This document shows, piece by piece, positions 25,907 through 33,530 of a stretch of DNA of 64,000 nt. Position numbers and translations under genes: made by a program. A model generated the notes under the pieces. It was not told the origin of the DNA. It made no database searches and saw nothing but the letters and a program-made list of their open reading frames with translations. Source of the stretch: Butyrivibrio sp. FCS014. Lineage in GTDB: Bacteria > Bacillota > Clostridia > Lachnospirales > Lachnospiraceae. Positions within the stretch are counted from its first letter, which is position 1. Each line of letters opens with the position of its first letter. Where the stretch lies: assembly GCF_000526935.1 (NCBI RefSeq), contig NZ_JAHA01000006.1, forward strand, positions 1-64,000. The letters are read 5' to 3'.

Positions 25907-27273
25907 TGAACAAGGTTGGAAGAAATATGATGAAGCATAGAAAAGAAGTAGTGACAGTTCTCATCTCTTTTGCCATGATAGTGGTCAGTGCCTGCGGCAG
26001 AGCAGAATATGGCAGCTACTCCCTGGACGAAGGCTATAGTACGGATGCTGATGAATCTGCATTTGCAGGCGGAAAATCCGGTGACCGGGACTCAAGGGAG
26101 ACTACCACCACTACACCTGTGTCCCCTCCGGCATCTGAGCCTTCCGGGGGCAGCAGCGAGCCGATTCCCATGTCTGCAGTCAGGGTCGGTGATTTTTCCG
26201 GAACCTTCTACGGGACCCAGACCCTCAAGGATGAAGCCAACAACCTGAATGTGGCCAATGTAATGGTACCTAACGGATGGCAGGCTTTTGTTACCGTTGA
26301 CTGGAGCAACCAGAGCAAGGTAAATCCCATTCTGGCGGCATTCACCATAGCATCCCCTGATCAGAATCTGGTTATTGCGGGATTCAGCAGTCAGAATTTT
26401 ATCTGGAATTATCAGATAATGACCTGGGGCGCCACGGCCGGCACGAAGGTACAGCAGTACGGAGATGATGAGGTGATAAGATCACAGAGGGAGACCTCAA
26501 TGGCCTACAGGACTGCAGAGGAATTTGTCCCCATATACCTTGGGAAAAGGGGACTTTCTATGGAGCTTCTGGAGAAAAGAGACATTGATCCGGCTACATA
26601 TAACGCCTTTGCAGGCAATGTGGAGAACGCCTATAACGAAGGAATGAAACTTACGGAAGAGTTATATTCAGTGGCTACAAATATGACTGTGGAACCTCAG
26701 GGGTGGACGGCTACAATGCTGGATGCAAGATACAAAGGAAACATCAATGGTGAGACCATCTATCTTGATGTTCTGAGTGCCGGAGACGGTATCAACGTGG
26801 TCCTACATGATGCCACCGTCGACTACTATCAGACCACCTGGGAGAACTGCTACATCTGCTATATGGCAGCTCCTACTCAGGAACTCCTGGATGAGAACAG
26901 AGAAGTGTTCGAGACGGTATTTGCCAACAGCTATTTCCATGAAGACTTTATAAAGCTGAAGGCTGCCTGGGGCGCGGAACTCAATGAGATAGTTACGAAG
27001 AATAATCTGGAACTGCTTGAGGAGATCACAGCATACTGGGTGGAACAGCATCTTAAATCGGAGGTTGCGCAGCAGACTCAGGTTGATCCCAATTCAAAAT
27101 GGACTGAAGTGATAAAAGAAACTGATACTTACACCACGGAGGATGGAGGAAGCTTTTCTGCCAGCATAATGGCAGATGGGGTATACCAGAACGGCGATGA
27201 CTTCTATGTGGCACCTGCGGGAGATACGGATTATCCCCAGGGATGGACGGAACTAAAAAAGCGAGGCAATTGA
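25906..27273 (+). CDS. Hypothetical lipoprotein of the secreted-protein cluster
   Basis: 455 residues. The lipobox is VVSAC at about residue 30, followed by EYGSYSLDE, close to the EYDSYSLGE found at the same place in the M4 peptidase. Next comes a Thr/Pro/Ser linker, then a domain with VMVPNGWQAFVTVDWSNQSKVNPILAAFTIASPDQNLVIAGFSSQNF and a long helical C-terminal part. No enzyme motif is recognised. Overlap TAATG with the preceding gene shows tight coupling. The gene ends inside the 5' arm of a terminator. Confidence 0.72.
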   Translation: MNKVGRNMMKHRKEVVTVLISFAMIVVSACGRAEYGSYSLDEGYSTDADESAFAGGKSGDRDSRETTTTTPVSPPASEPSGGSSEPIPMSAVRVGDFSGTFYGTQTLKDEANNLNVANVMVPNGWQAFVTVDWSNQSKVNPILAAFTIASPDQNLVIAGFSSQNFIWNYQIMTWGATAGTKVQQYGDDEVIRSQRETSMAYRTAEEFVPIYLGKRGLSMELLEKRDIDPATYNAFAGNVENAYNEGMKLTEELYSVATNMTVEPQGWTATMLDARYKGNINGETIYLDVLSAGDGINVVLHDATVDYYQTTWENCYICYMAAPTQELLDENREVFETVFANSYFHEDFIKLKAAWGAELNEIVTKNNLELLEEITAYWVEQHLKSEVAQQTQVDPNSKWTEVIKETDTYTTEDGGSFSASIMADGVYQNGDDFYVAPAGDTDYPQGWTELKKRGN

Positions 27274-27287
27274 CGCCTCGCTTCTTT
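27257..27287. terminator. Terminator between convergent genes
   Basis: AAGCGAGGC and GCCTCGCTT form a 9-bp stem around a 7-nt loop that includes the stop codon of the 25906 gene. A-run and T-rich flanks allow use on both strands. Confidence 0.8.
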
Positions 27288-28131
27288 ATGCTTGTTTTCC
27301 CTCTTTCATGACCACGTTCAGGTAGTTGTATGGAATTTCGATTCCGTTCTCTGCAAGTGCATCCCAGACTTTGGAAGTGACATCATCTCTGACTTCCAGG
27401 GCTGTTGCACCATTTGCCTGATAATAGATGCAGGTCTTAAAAAGAAGTGCACTGTCGGCCATTTCCAGAAACAATACGTCGCTGTAGCGATGCTCTCCGT
27501 TTTTGGAAACAGCGGGAAGAGTATAGGAACTTGAGACTATGGCCTGCTGTATTACTTCTTTTACCTTCTGAACGTCTGAATTGTAGCTCACTGGGAAGGT
27601 GAGATGTATTGAGCAGACTCCGTTGTTTACACTGTAGTTCTTAACATACATGGTGTTGATCCGGCTGTTGGGGACCAGAATCCTCATTCCGCCGTAGTCT
27701 CTGAGGATAACGTGTCCGAGGGTGAGCTGCTCAACAACTCCGCTTATGCCGGATTCCAGCTCTATCCTGTCCCCGGTGTTAAAGGGCCTGTACATGGAGA
27801 TTAGAAATCCGGAAATAATGTCCTTAATGGAATCCTGCGCGGCAAAACCTACTATCGCTGTCAATATGGCAGTTCCCTGAAGGAGAGTTTTGGTAGCACC
27901 GCTGGAGTCAAAGGTCACTATGAGACCTATTATTGTAAGAAGAACGTAGCATAACTTTTCCGAGAACTGAATGTGAATGCTGTCATTTCGCTTGCGGATA
28001 AGCCAGAATGCAAGTTTGGTGAAAGCAAAGGCTATTAGGATAAGAATAGCGGCTATTATAATGGTTAAATAGTCAGTTTCCAAAGAATTTGTACCGTATG
28101 GAGAGAAAACGAAATCATTGCTTCCCGACAT
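27286..28131 (-). CDS. mscS: Small-conductance mechanosensitive channel (MscS family)
   Basis: 281 residues from the ATG at 28131, which has GAGG nine bases upstream; the long in-frame leader to 28368 crosses the metY promoter and is rejected. Three hydrophobic segments are present, the last being pore helix TM3 (GTAILTAIVGFAAQDSIKDIISGFLIS). The beta domain follows (NTGDRIELESGISGVVEQLTLGHVILRDYGGMRILVPNSRI). It releases solutes on hypo-osmotic shock. It is divergent from metY. Confidence 0.9.
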   Translation of the reverse strand: MSGSNDFVFSPYGTNSLETDYLTIIIAAILILIAFAFTKLAFWLIRKRNDSIHIQFSEKLCYVLLTIIGLIVTFDSSGATKTLLQGTAILTAIVGFAAQDSIKDIISGFLISMYRPFNTGDRIELESGISGVVEQLTLGHVILRDYGGMRILVPNSRINTMYVKNYSVNNGVCSIHLTFPVSYNSDVQKVKEVIQQAIVSSSYTLPAVSKNGEHRYSDVLFLEMADSALLFKTCIYYQANGATALEVRDDVTSKVWDALAENGIEIPYNYLNVVMKEGKQA

Positions 28132-28180
28132 ATGTATCAACCTCGCTCTGAAAAGAGTATTCCTGAAAAGAACTATGTTT

Positions 28181-28209
28181 TTGCTATTAATACTTAATAT
28201 TAGTATAAT
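28181..28209 (+). promoter_or_regulatory. Sigma-A type promoter of metY
   Basis: TTGCTA (28181-28186), a 17-bp spacer, and a perfect TATAAT (28204-28209), 69 bp upstream of the metY start. No SAM riboswitch fits in the short leader. Confidence 0.75.
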
Positions 28210-28277
28210 ACAGTAATGTGGTGAAGACCAGTCACAGGTCTTTTGATGGAAAAGAATTAGCTTATGGAGGACAAAAA

Positions 28278-29555
28278 ATGAATCAGCAGGGAATCGGAAC
28301 AAGATGTGTACAGGCCGGATATACCCCGGGCAACGGTGAGCCCAGGCAGATACCCATAATCCAGTCAACTACTTTTAAATATGACACCAGTGAGGATATG
28401 GGTAAGCTCTTTGATCTGGAGGCCAGCGGATATTTCTATACCAGACTTCAGAATCCCACCAACGACCATGTTGCTGCCAAGATTGCCGCTCTTGAAGGGG
28501 GAACTGCCGGTATGCTCACATCTTCCGGACAGGCCGCAAACTTTTTTGCCCTGTTCAATATATGTGAGGCAGGAAGCCACATTGTGGCATCATCATCGAT
28601 CTACGGCGGAACATTCAACCTCATCGCAGTGACTATGGCAAAAATGGGGATCGAGGTTACTTTCGTGGATCCCAATGCATCACAGGAGGAACTGGATGCG
28701 GCATTTAAGGACAACACAAGGGCTGTATTCGGCGAGACCATTGCAAATCCTGCCCTGACTGTACTTGATATAGAAGCATTTGCGGCAGCAGCACACAGAC
28801 ACGGCGTGCCGCTTATCGTAGACAATACCTTCCCTACACCTGTAAATTGCAGACCCATCGAGTGGGGAGCTGATATCGTTACTCATTCAACCACCAAATA
28901 CATGGACGGACACGGAGCCGCTGTTGGTGGGGCGATCGTTGATTCCGGCAAGTTTGACTGGATGGCTCATGCCGATAAGTTCCCGGGTCTTACAACACCC
29001 GACGAGTCCTATCACGGCATTGTTTATGCTGAGAAATTCGGCAAAGAGGGCGCATTTATCACCAAGGCAACAGCGCAGCTTATGCGTGACTTTGGATGTA
29101 TCCAGTCTCCTCAGAATGCCTTTATTCTTAACCTGGGACTTGAGTCCCTTCATGTTCGCATGCCTAAGCACGTTGAGAACGGACTTGCTGTTGCGAAGTT
29201 CCTTCAGGAGCAGCCTGAAGTTGTAAAGGTGAATTATCCCGGACTTGAGAGTGATCCTTATCACGAGCTGGCAAAGAAGTACATGCCTAACGGCGGATGC
29301 GGCGTAGTATCCTTCGAGCTTAAGGGCGGAAGAGCAGCTGCAGAGAGCTTCATGAAGAAGCTTCGCCTTGCTGCTATCGAGACTCATGTGGCCGATGCCA
29401 GAACCTGCTGCCTGAATCCCGCAACTTCAACTCATCGCCAGATGACCGATGAGCAGCTTGCTGCAGCCGGAATTCCTGCTGGTCTTGTACGTATGTCCTG
29501 CGGCCTCGAGGACAAGGAGGACTTGATCGCGGATATCGCCAATGCGCTGAAATAA
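28278..29555 (+). CDS. metY: O-acetylhomoserine sulfhydrylase / aminocarboxypropyltransferase
   Basis: 425 residues, the length of MetY. Fold type I PLP enzyme: YFYTRLQNPTNDHVAAKIAALEGG, SSGQAANFFALFNI, IVDNTFPTPVNCRPIEWGADIVTHSTTKYMDGHGAAVGGAIVDSG (PLP lysine in STTKY). The insertion LTTPDESYHGIVYAEKFGKEGAF is typical of MetY rather than MetB/MetC. It makes homocysteine from O-acetylhomoserine and sulfide. GGAGG precedes ATG 28278. It is single-gene with its own promoter. Its stop codon is the first three bases of the TAATAC element. Confidence 0.93.
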   Translation: MNQQGIGTRCVQAGYTPGNGEPRQIPIIQSTTFKYDTSEDMGKLFDLEASGYFYTRLQNPTNDHVAAKIAALEGGTAGMLTSSGQAANFFALFNICEAGSHIVASSSIYGGTFNLIAVTMAKMGIEVTFVDPNASQEELDAAFKDNTRAVFGETIANPALTVLDIEAFAAAAHRHGVPLIVDNTFPTPVNCRPIEWGADIVTHSTTKYMDGHGAAVGGAIVDSGKFDWMAHADKFPGLTTPDESYHGIVYAEKFGKEGAFITKATAQLMRDFGCIQSPQNAFILNLGLESLHVRMPKHVENGLAVAKFLQEQPEVVKVNYPGLESDPYHELAKKYMPNGGCGVVSFELKGGRAAAESFMKKLRLAAIETHVADARTCCLNPATSTHRQMTDEQLAAAGIPAGLVRMSCGLEDKEDLIADIANALK

Positions 29556-29713
29556 TACTACGCAGCATATATATGGGCTTTGGTATTATTTCTGAGCCCT
29601 TTTCCGGCGGATATGGCGAGTTTTAGCGGTGTCGGTAATACCAGTCCGCCTATATACCCGCCATAGTATTACTTTTGTAATACCAAAGCCCAAATAGACA
29701 GGCGATAGTATTA
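29553..29713. repeat. TAATAC element copy 1: three inverted 8-mer pairs in fixed geometry
   Basis: Three units of TAATACYA-N20-TRGTATTA start at 29553, 29636 and 29678. Each unit is 36 bp; the gaps are 47 bp then 6 bp (CTTTTG). The unit interiors are G/C-flanked with A/T-rich centres and otherwise unlike. A second copy with mirrored order is at 53485-53647. No coding potential is evident. The first unit begins at the metY stop codon. Confidence 0.85.
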
Positions 29714-29757
29714 TTTCCGGCATTTTTGAAAGCACATTTGCAGATTAGACAATAGAA

Positions 29758-29819
29758 AAAGCTGTCGAAGCGAGTCACCCCTGAAGTAAGGCGTTGGGGA
29801 TAATCACATCGACAGCTTT
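29758..29819 (-). terminator. Long hairpin terminator of the nadE transcript
   Basis: AAAGCTGTCGA and TCGACAGCTTT are perfect 11-bp arms enclosing a 40-nt arm-like insert with CACCCC/GGGG pairing. On the minus strand the 3' arm is followed by a T-run, fitting termination of the nadE transcript. The large loop is unusual and could be a structured RNA tail. Confidence 0.6.
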
Positions 29820-29852
29820 ATTTATGTTGTGAAAAAACTCTGATTCTCCGGA

Positions 29853-29890
29853 GGTACCCGGGGACGGAGTCATGGGACCATTTTGATCCT
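29853..29890. repeat. REP-like dispersed repeat, copy 1 (GGGACG...GGGACCATTTT)
   Basis: Contains GGGGACGGAGTCATGGGACC followed by ATTTTGA. Related sequence occurs at 32711-32768 (other strand), 35435-35475 and, diverged, at 35585-35620. The type resembles extragenic palindromes of Firmicutes; no transposase is in the window. Confidence 0.65.
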
Positions 29891-29893
29891 TAT

Positions 29894-30643
29894 TTACTTG
29901 TGGTACATAGGTATGGTCTGCAGTTTGTGCAGGTTAAGCCTGTGAAGTCTGTCAATCTTCTCTTTGATGGCTTCATCCTCACAAACACCGGTAAGAACAT
30001 ACTTATCAAGCATGTCATAGGTAAATCCAAGCTTATCCTCATCGGACATTCCTGAAAGACCATCTGAAGGGGTCTTGTGGATGAGCTCTGAAGGAAGTCC
30101 CAGGGCGTCACCGATGCGAAGCATCTCATTTACAAGGAAATCCGAGCAGGGACTGAAGTCTCCGGCTGCATCGCCGTACTTGGTGGAGTAGCCCACATAG
30201 TCCTCGGAGCGGTTGCAGGTATTTGCAACTCTGCCGCCGTTTGGAAGGGACTGGGCGATGGCATAAAGTGTAGTCATCCTGAGCCTTGGAGGAGTATTGA
30301 TGATGGCATCATTGCCGGGCTCAACGCCTGCGGCCTTAAGAGCATTCATCTCTCCGTCAAAGGCTTCCTTGATATTTACCGTGTAATTCTGTATACCCAG
30401 ATACTCCACAACTTTTCTGGAATCTGAGATGTCTTTCTGCTCGCCGTTGGGCATCATGACTCCCACCACACGTTCTTTTCCCAGAGCCCGTACAAGGAGG
30501 GCTGCCACGATGGTGGAATCCTTGCCTCCGGAAATTCCGATTACGGCGCTTGCCTTGGGACCGTTGTTGTCAAACCACTCGCGGATCCAGGCGGTGATGT
30601 TGTCGATGTGTTCGTTGGCGTTAAAGTTTTCTAGATCAATCAT
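29894..30643 (-). CDS. nadE: NAD(+) synthase
   Basis: 249 residues, the length of the ammonia-dependent form (no nitrilase-like glutaminase domain). The P-loop pyrophosphatase motif VIGISGGKDSTIVAALLVRALG is near residues 35-56. RVANTCNRSEDYVGYSTKYGDAAGDFSPCSDFLVNEM and the C-terminal helices match the family. It converts nicotinate adenine dinucleotide to NAD. It lies downstream of the pncB fusion on the same strand, separated by a tandem hairpin array, so the two genes complete nicotinate-to-NAD salvage. Confidence 0.94.
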   Translation of the reverse strand: MIDLENFNANEHIDNITAWIREWFDNNGPKASAVIGISGGKDSTIVAALLVRALGKERVVGVMMPNGEQKDISDSRKVVEYLGIQNYTVNIKEAFDGEMNALKAAGVEPGNDAIINTPPRLRMTTLYAIAQSLPNGGRVANTCNRSEDYVGYSTKYGDAAGDFSPCSDFLVNEMLRIGDALGLPSELIHKTPSDGLSGMSDEDKLGFTYDMLDKYVLTGVCEDEAIKEKIDRLHRLNLHKLQTIPMYHK

Positions 30644-30657
30644 TAGATTCTCCTCTC

Positions 30658-30946
30658 ACCTCGTGCTCTGCTCCAGGGATTCTCACTAGGCTCGATGAAA
30701 CCTCGCCAAGTGTTCACCCAGGGCTCGCACGGGTTCGTCAATACCTCACCTCGTGCTCTGCTCCAGGGATTCTCACTAGGCTCGAAAAAACCTCGCCAAG
30801 TGTTCACCCAGGGCTCGCACCGAGTTCGAAAATACCTCACTTGGTGCTCTGCTCCAGGGATTCTCACTAGGCTCGATGAAACCTCGCCAAGTGTTCACCC
30901 AGGGCTCGCACGGGTTCGTCAATACCTCACCTCGTGCTCTGCTCCT
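30658..30946 (-). repeat. Tandem 90/91-bp repeat of alternating GAGGT-loop hairpins between pncB fusion and nadE
   Basis: About three copies of a 90-91 bp unit, read on the minus strand. Hairpin H1 (30684-30712, 30774-30802, 30865-30893) has CACTTGGC/GCCTAGTG arms with a T-T mismatch. Hairpin H2 (30727-30756, 30817-30847, 30908-30937) has GCAC..GGT/ACC..GTGC arms. Both enclose 13-nt loops GAGGTNNNN(T/A)CGA. In the middle copy the H2 arms change together (GCACCAAGT with ACTCGGTGC). The most upstream H2 overlaps the pncB stop codon, so the array appears to have grown by duplicating the gene end. The array reads open in one frame on the minus strand, but its structure argues for RNA. Confidence 0.85.
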
Positions 30947-32663
30947 CGTTCTCCATTCTCCAGTCGATGCACCTCTGGAGGTAATCTACGTAGTTGGGGT
31001 TCTTGCACATTCCCTTGCCTTCAACGTCGGAGATCTTTGCTACGTCCTGTCCGTTGCAGCGAGTGGTCTTCATAACGATGTTAAGTGCGGGAACCTTGGT
31101 GTCGTTGGCAATGTAGGTACCGATTCCGAAGGCTACCTTTGCTCTGCCGGCAAAGTGTGCGTTGATGTCGTTGGCACGCTTGAAATCAAGGCTGTCAGAG
31201 AACAGCAGTGTCTTGGTGGTAGGATCGATGCCGAGGCTCTTGTAGTGCTCGATCATCTTCTCGCCCCACTCGATGGGATCTCCGCTGTCGTGTCTTACAC
31301 CTGAGAAAAGAGTTGAGAATGTCAGCTGGAAGTCACGCAGGAAGCAGTCCGTGGTGATGGCGTCCGTAAGAGCGGTTCCGTTCAGGATTCCGAATTCTTT
31401 TACCCAGTAATCAAGAGCGTACCAGTTGGAGTAGGCGGGGTTGTGCTTGTGGTTGCCCTGGCCTACGCACATGATCCACTCGTGGGCCATGGTGCCAACA
31501 GGGTTTACGCCAAGTTTTTTGGCCAAAAGAACGTTTGAAGTGCCGACAAATACGGATCCGTCAAGTTTTGCATTCTTGAGCTTCATTACAGCCAGCTCCT
31601 GAGCCTCTGCGGAGAGTCTTCTGCGGAGTCCGAACTCACTGAAGGCGCCAAGTTTATATGTTCCGTCGGTCAAAAGAGCTATCTTTTCATCCAGCTTCTG
31701 TTCAAAGGATTCAAACAGCTCGTCATAATCATAATTCATTCTGAAGTAAACTTCGTTGACGATGGCCAGAGTGGGGATCTCATACATTGAGGTGTTGAGC
31801 CAGGTTCCGTTTGTCTCGATGGCAAGGCCGCACTCAGCGTCTGTTGTTATGGTGAAATCCTCATAGCGGGGATGCCACAGACGAAGGAAGTCAACGTAGG
31901 ATTTTTTAAACCAGGTGATGGACTTAAGGTAGTTCAGTTCATCTTCGGTGAAGTTGAGGTCACAGTAAAGGTAGATCTGTCTCTTGATCTCTTCCACCAT
32001 CTCAGGTGTGAACTTGACGTCCTTGTTCCTGCATCTGAAGGTCCAGGTGGTGGTGTAGTCAGGGAAGTTATGGTAGATGGCCTGACCCATGGAAAATTTG
32101 TAGAGATCTGTTTCAAGTAAGCTGTCAATAATTGGATTCATAGGATTCTCCTCAAGTTTGCCTGTCTTACGCAGGTAGTCTTTAAATACTCTGGTAATAT
32201 CGTCGGCGTGAACTCCCGGAGCGCTGCGAATCTCAGTGCCGCTCATCTTGATCACCTGCCTGTCCACCAGGTGGAATTCGTGATCCGGATAGATGACGCT
32301 GAGCTTCTCCACATAGGAGGGCTCGCCGGTATACCAGTTGAAATGGGCGGAATCAGGATCGATCCCTGCCGATGAAAAGAGCTCATTCCCCCAGGCCACC
32401 CAGTTCTCATGGGTGAAGGTGCCATCGAGACCGATCTTCTTGTCGTCGATGATCCCTACAGTGACCCTTTGGTTGTCACGGAACATCTCTTTTACCAGTT
32501 TGTATCTTACGGTAAAGGGAAGGAAGTCCTTGCCCCGATCTTCCTGATAACCGCACACGGCGATGATCATACGGTCGTTTTCCGCAAGAGCTCTTTTTAT
32601 AAGGGATTCATGACCTTTGTGAAGAGGTATGAAGCACCCGAAAACTATTCCGATATTCTCCAT
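30927..32663 (-). CDS. Fused nicotinamide/nicotinate-nucleotide adenylyltransferase - nicotinate phosphoribosyltransferase
   Basis: 578 residues. Residues 1-174 are a NadR/NadM-like nucleotidyltransferase: GIVFGCFIPLHKGHESLIKRAL (the GxFxPxHxGH motif), then SGTEIRSAPG (ISxTxxR-type loop). From about residue 175 (MNPIIDSLLETDLYKFSMGQAI) it is a complete nicotinate phosphoribosyltransferase, with TFRCRNKD, AIETNGTWLNTSMYEIPTLAIVNE, FSEFGLRRRLS, GTSNVLLAKKLG, GTMAHEW and FSGVRHDSGDP. It would form nicotinate mononucleotide and adenylylate it. An internal GAGGAGAATCCT-ATG at the domain junction (start at 32141) could give free PncB. nadE follows on the same strand. Confidence 0.9.
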   Translation of the reverse strand: MENIGIVFGCFIPLHKGHESLIKRALAENDRMIIAVCGYQEDRGKDFLPFTVRYKLVKEMFRDNQRVTVGIIDDKKIGLDGTFTHENWVAWGNELFSSAGIDPDSAHFNWYTGEPSYVEKLSVIYPDHEFHLVDRQVIKMSGTEIRSAPGVHADDITRVFKDYLRKTGKLEENPMNPIIDSLLETDLYKFSMGQAIYHNFPDYTTTWTFRCRNKDVKFTPEMVEEIKRQIYLYCDLNFTEDELNYLKSITWFKKSYVDFLRLWHPRYEDFTITTDAECGLAIETNGTWLNTSMYEIPTLAIVNEVYFRMNYDYDELFESFEQKLDEKIALLTDGTYKLGAFSEFGLRRRLSAEAQELAVMKLKNAKLDGSVFVGTSNVLLAKKLGVNPVGTMAHEWIMCVGQGNHKHNPAYSNWYALDYWVKEFGILNGTALTDAITTDCFLRDFQLTFSTLFSGVRHDSGDPIEWGEKMIEHYKSLGIDPTTKTLLFSDSLDFKRANDINAHFAGRAKVAFGIGTYIANDTKVPALNIVMKTTRCNGQDVAKISDVEGKGMCKNPNYVDYLQRCIDWRMENEEQSTR

Positions 32664-32710
32664 GGCAGAATGTCACTCCTTTCTAAACTCTACCCATTAT
32701 AGCACAACTG

Positions 32711-32768
32711 AATGGTCCCTGGGGTTCATAAAATGGTCCCATGATCCGTCCCTAGGGACCGTTAAAGG
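32711..32768. repeat. REP-like dispersed repeat, copy 2 (inverted)
   Basis: On the minus strand this reads CTAGGGACGGATCATGGGAC followed by CATTTTATGAACCCCAGGGACC, the same core as at 29853-29890. The internal palindrome GGTCCCTAGGGACC lies at 32749-32762. It fills the gap between divergent genes. Confidence 0.65.
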
Positions 32769-32816
32769 TTGTATGTTATAATTGTGTGTGCTAAGTATAA
32801 TAGGAGGCGCAGGTAT

Positions 32817-33509
32817 ATGAACGATTCCAGGATCATTATAGATGACGAAAAACTTGTATTTGCAGATGACAGAGAATTTGATTCCACTATGGAGTTTTCC
32901 CGGGCTGTTCGTGAGGCGTTTGAGAATAATGACGTAGAAAAGACAGGTTGGAAGGAATTTGCGGAAAAAGAATCTGAGTCGTTCCGCCGCCTTTTGCTTG
33001 CGTATTTCTATTGTTATGGCAAAGACAGTAAAAAGACGATAAGAGATAATCTGCATAAAATGCTCACCTATATAGCAAGGCATAGCCAAAGCTGGCTCGG
33101 GTCCTGGAAAGATTATCATAAAGAATATGAGGTGGGTCTTGACCTGTGGGAGGCGGAGGATTTAGAAGACTGGTTTTATGACCCTGTTAATATTGTCTGG
33201 TATGAGATAATGATAAGCTGCAATCAGGACGTTTTAGACGAAATGAGCGGGGTGTTCCTGAAATCAGGTCAAAAGATCGTTGGATGCAGCCCCAAGTGGC
33301 TTAAGGATAACTATGATATGTTCGATTTTAAGAAGGATGCCTTTAAGGAGCATATAGTAGCTAAGTATCTGGGAGAAGACGGACTAAAGGAGTACCAAAA
33401 GCCCGATGATCCTGAGGAGTCCGAAGAGGAGCAGCTGATATGCGGAGCATATCTGGAAATGATAATGAACTTCCCTTCCTTCAAAGAGGTAGATTCAGAG
33501 AATAAATAA
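32817..33509 (+). CDS. Hypothetical 230-residue charged protein
   Basis: The ATG at 32817 follows AGGAGGCGCAGG. The protein is acidic and Trp/Tyr-rich (HSQSWLGSWKDYHKEYEVGLDLWEAEDLEDWFYDPVNIVWYEIM), soluble, with no signal peptide. The C-terminus is acidic (DDPEESEEEQL). I do not recognise the family. It is 21 bp upstream of a MATE transporter gene in the same direction. Confidence 0.7.
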   Translation: MNDSRIIIDDEKLVFADDREFDSTMEFSRAVREAFENNDVEKTGWKEFAEKESESFRRLLLAYFYCYGKDSKKTIRDNLHKMLTYIARHSQSWLGSWKDYHKEYEVGLDLWEAEDLEDWFYDPVNIVWYEIMISCNQDVLDEMSGVFLKSGQKIVGCSPKWLKDNYDMFDFKKDAFKEHIVAKYLGEDGLKEYQKPDDPEESEEEQLICGAYLEMIMNFPSFKEVDSENK

Positions 33510-33530
33510 AGAGAGAGAGTAAACTAATTA

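Noticed and set aside
28181..28209. Third TAATAC element at the metY promoter (TAATACTTAATATTAG...)
   Set aside because: Only one TAATAC half and no 28-bp-spaced partner; the sequence is explained by a promoter with a perfect TATAAT box.
30643..30867. 74-codon repetitive protein on the minus strand between pncB and nadE
   Set aside because: The open frame follows from a repeat unit close to a multiple of three; it has no ribosome site of its own, and compensatory changes support RNA stems instead.
30658..30946. CRISPR array
   Set aside because: The 90-bp units are contiguous with no unique spacers and contain internal hairpins; no cas genes are nearby.
32141..32663. NMN adenylyltransferase as a separate gene upstream of pncB
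   Set aside because: There is no stop codon between the domains; the frame is continuous, so it is annotated as a fusion with a possible internal start.
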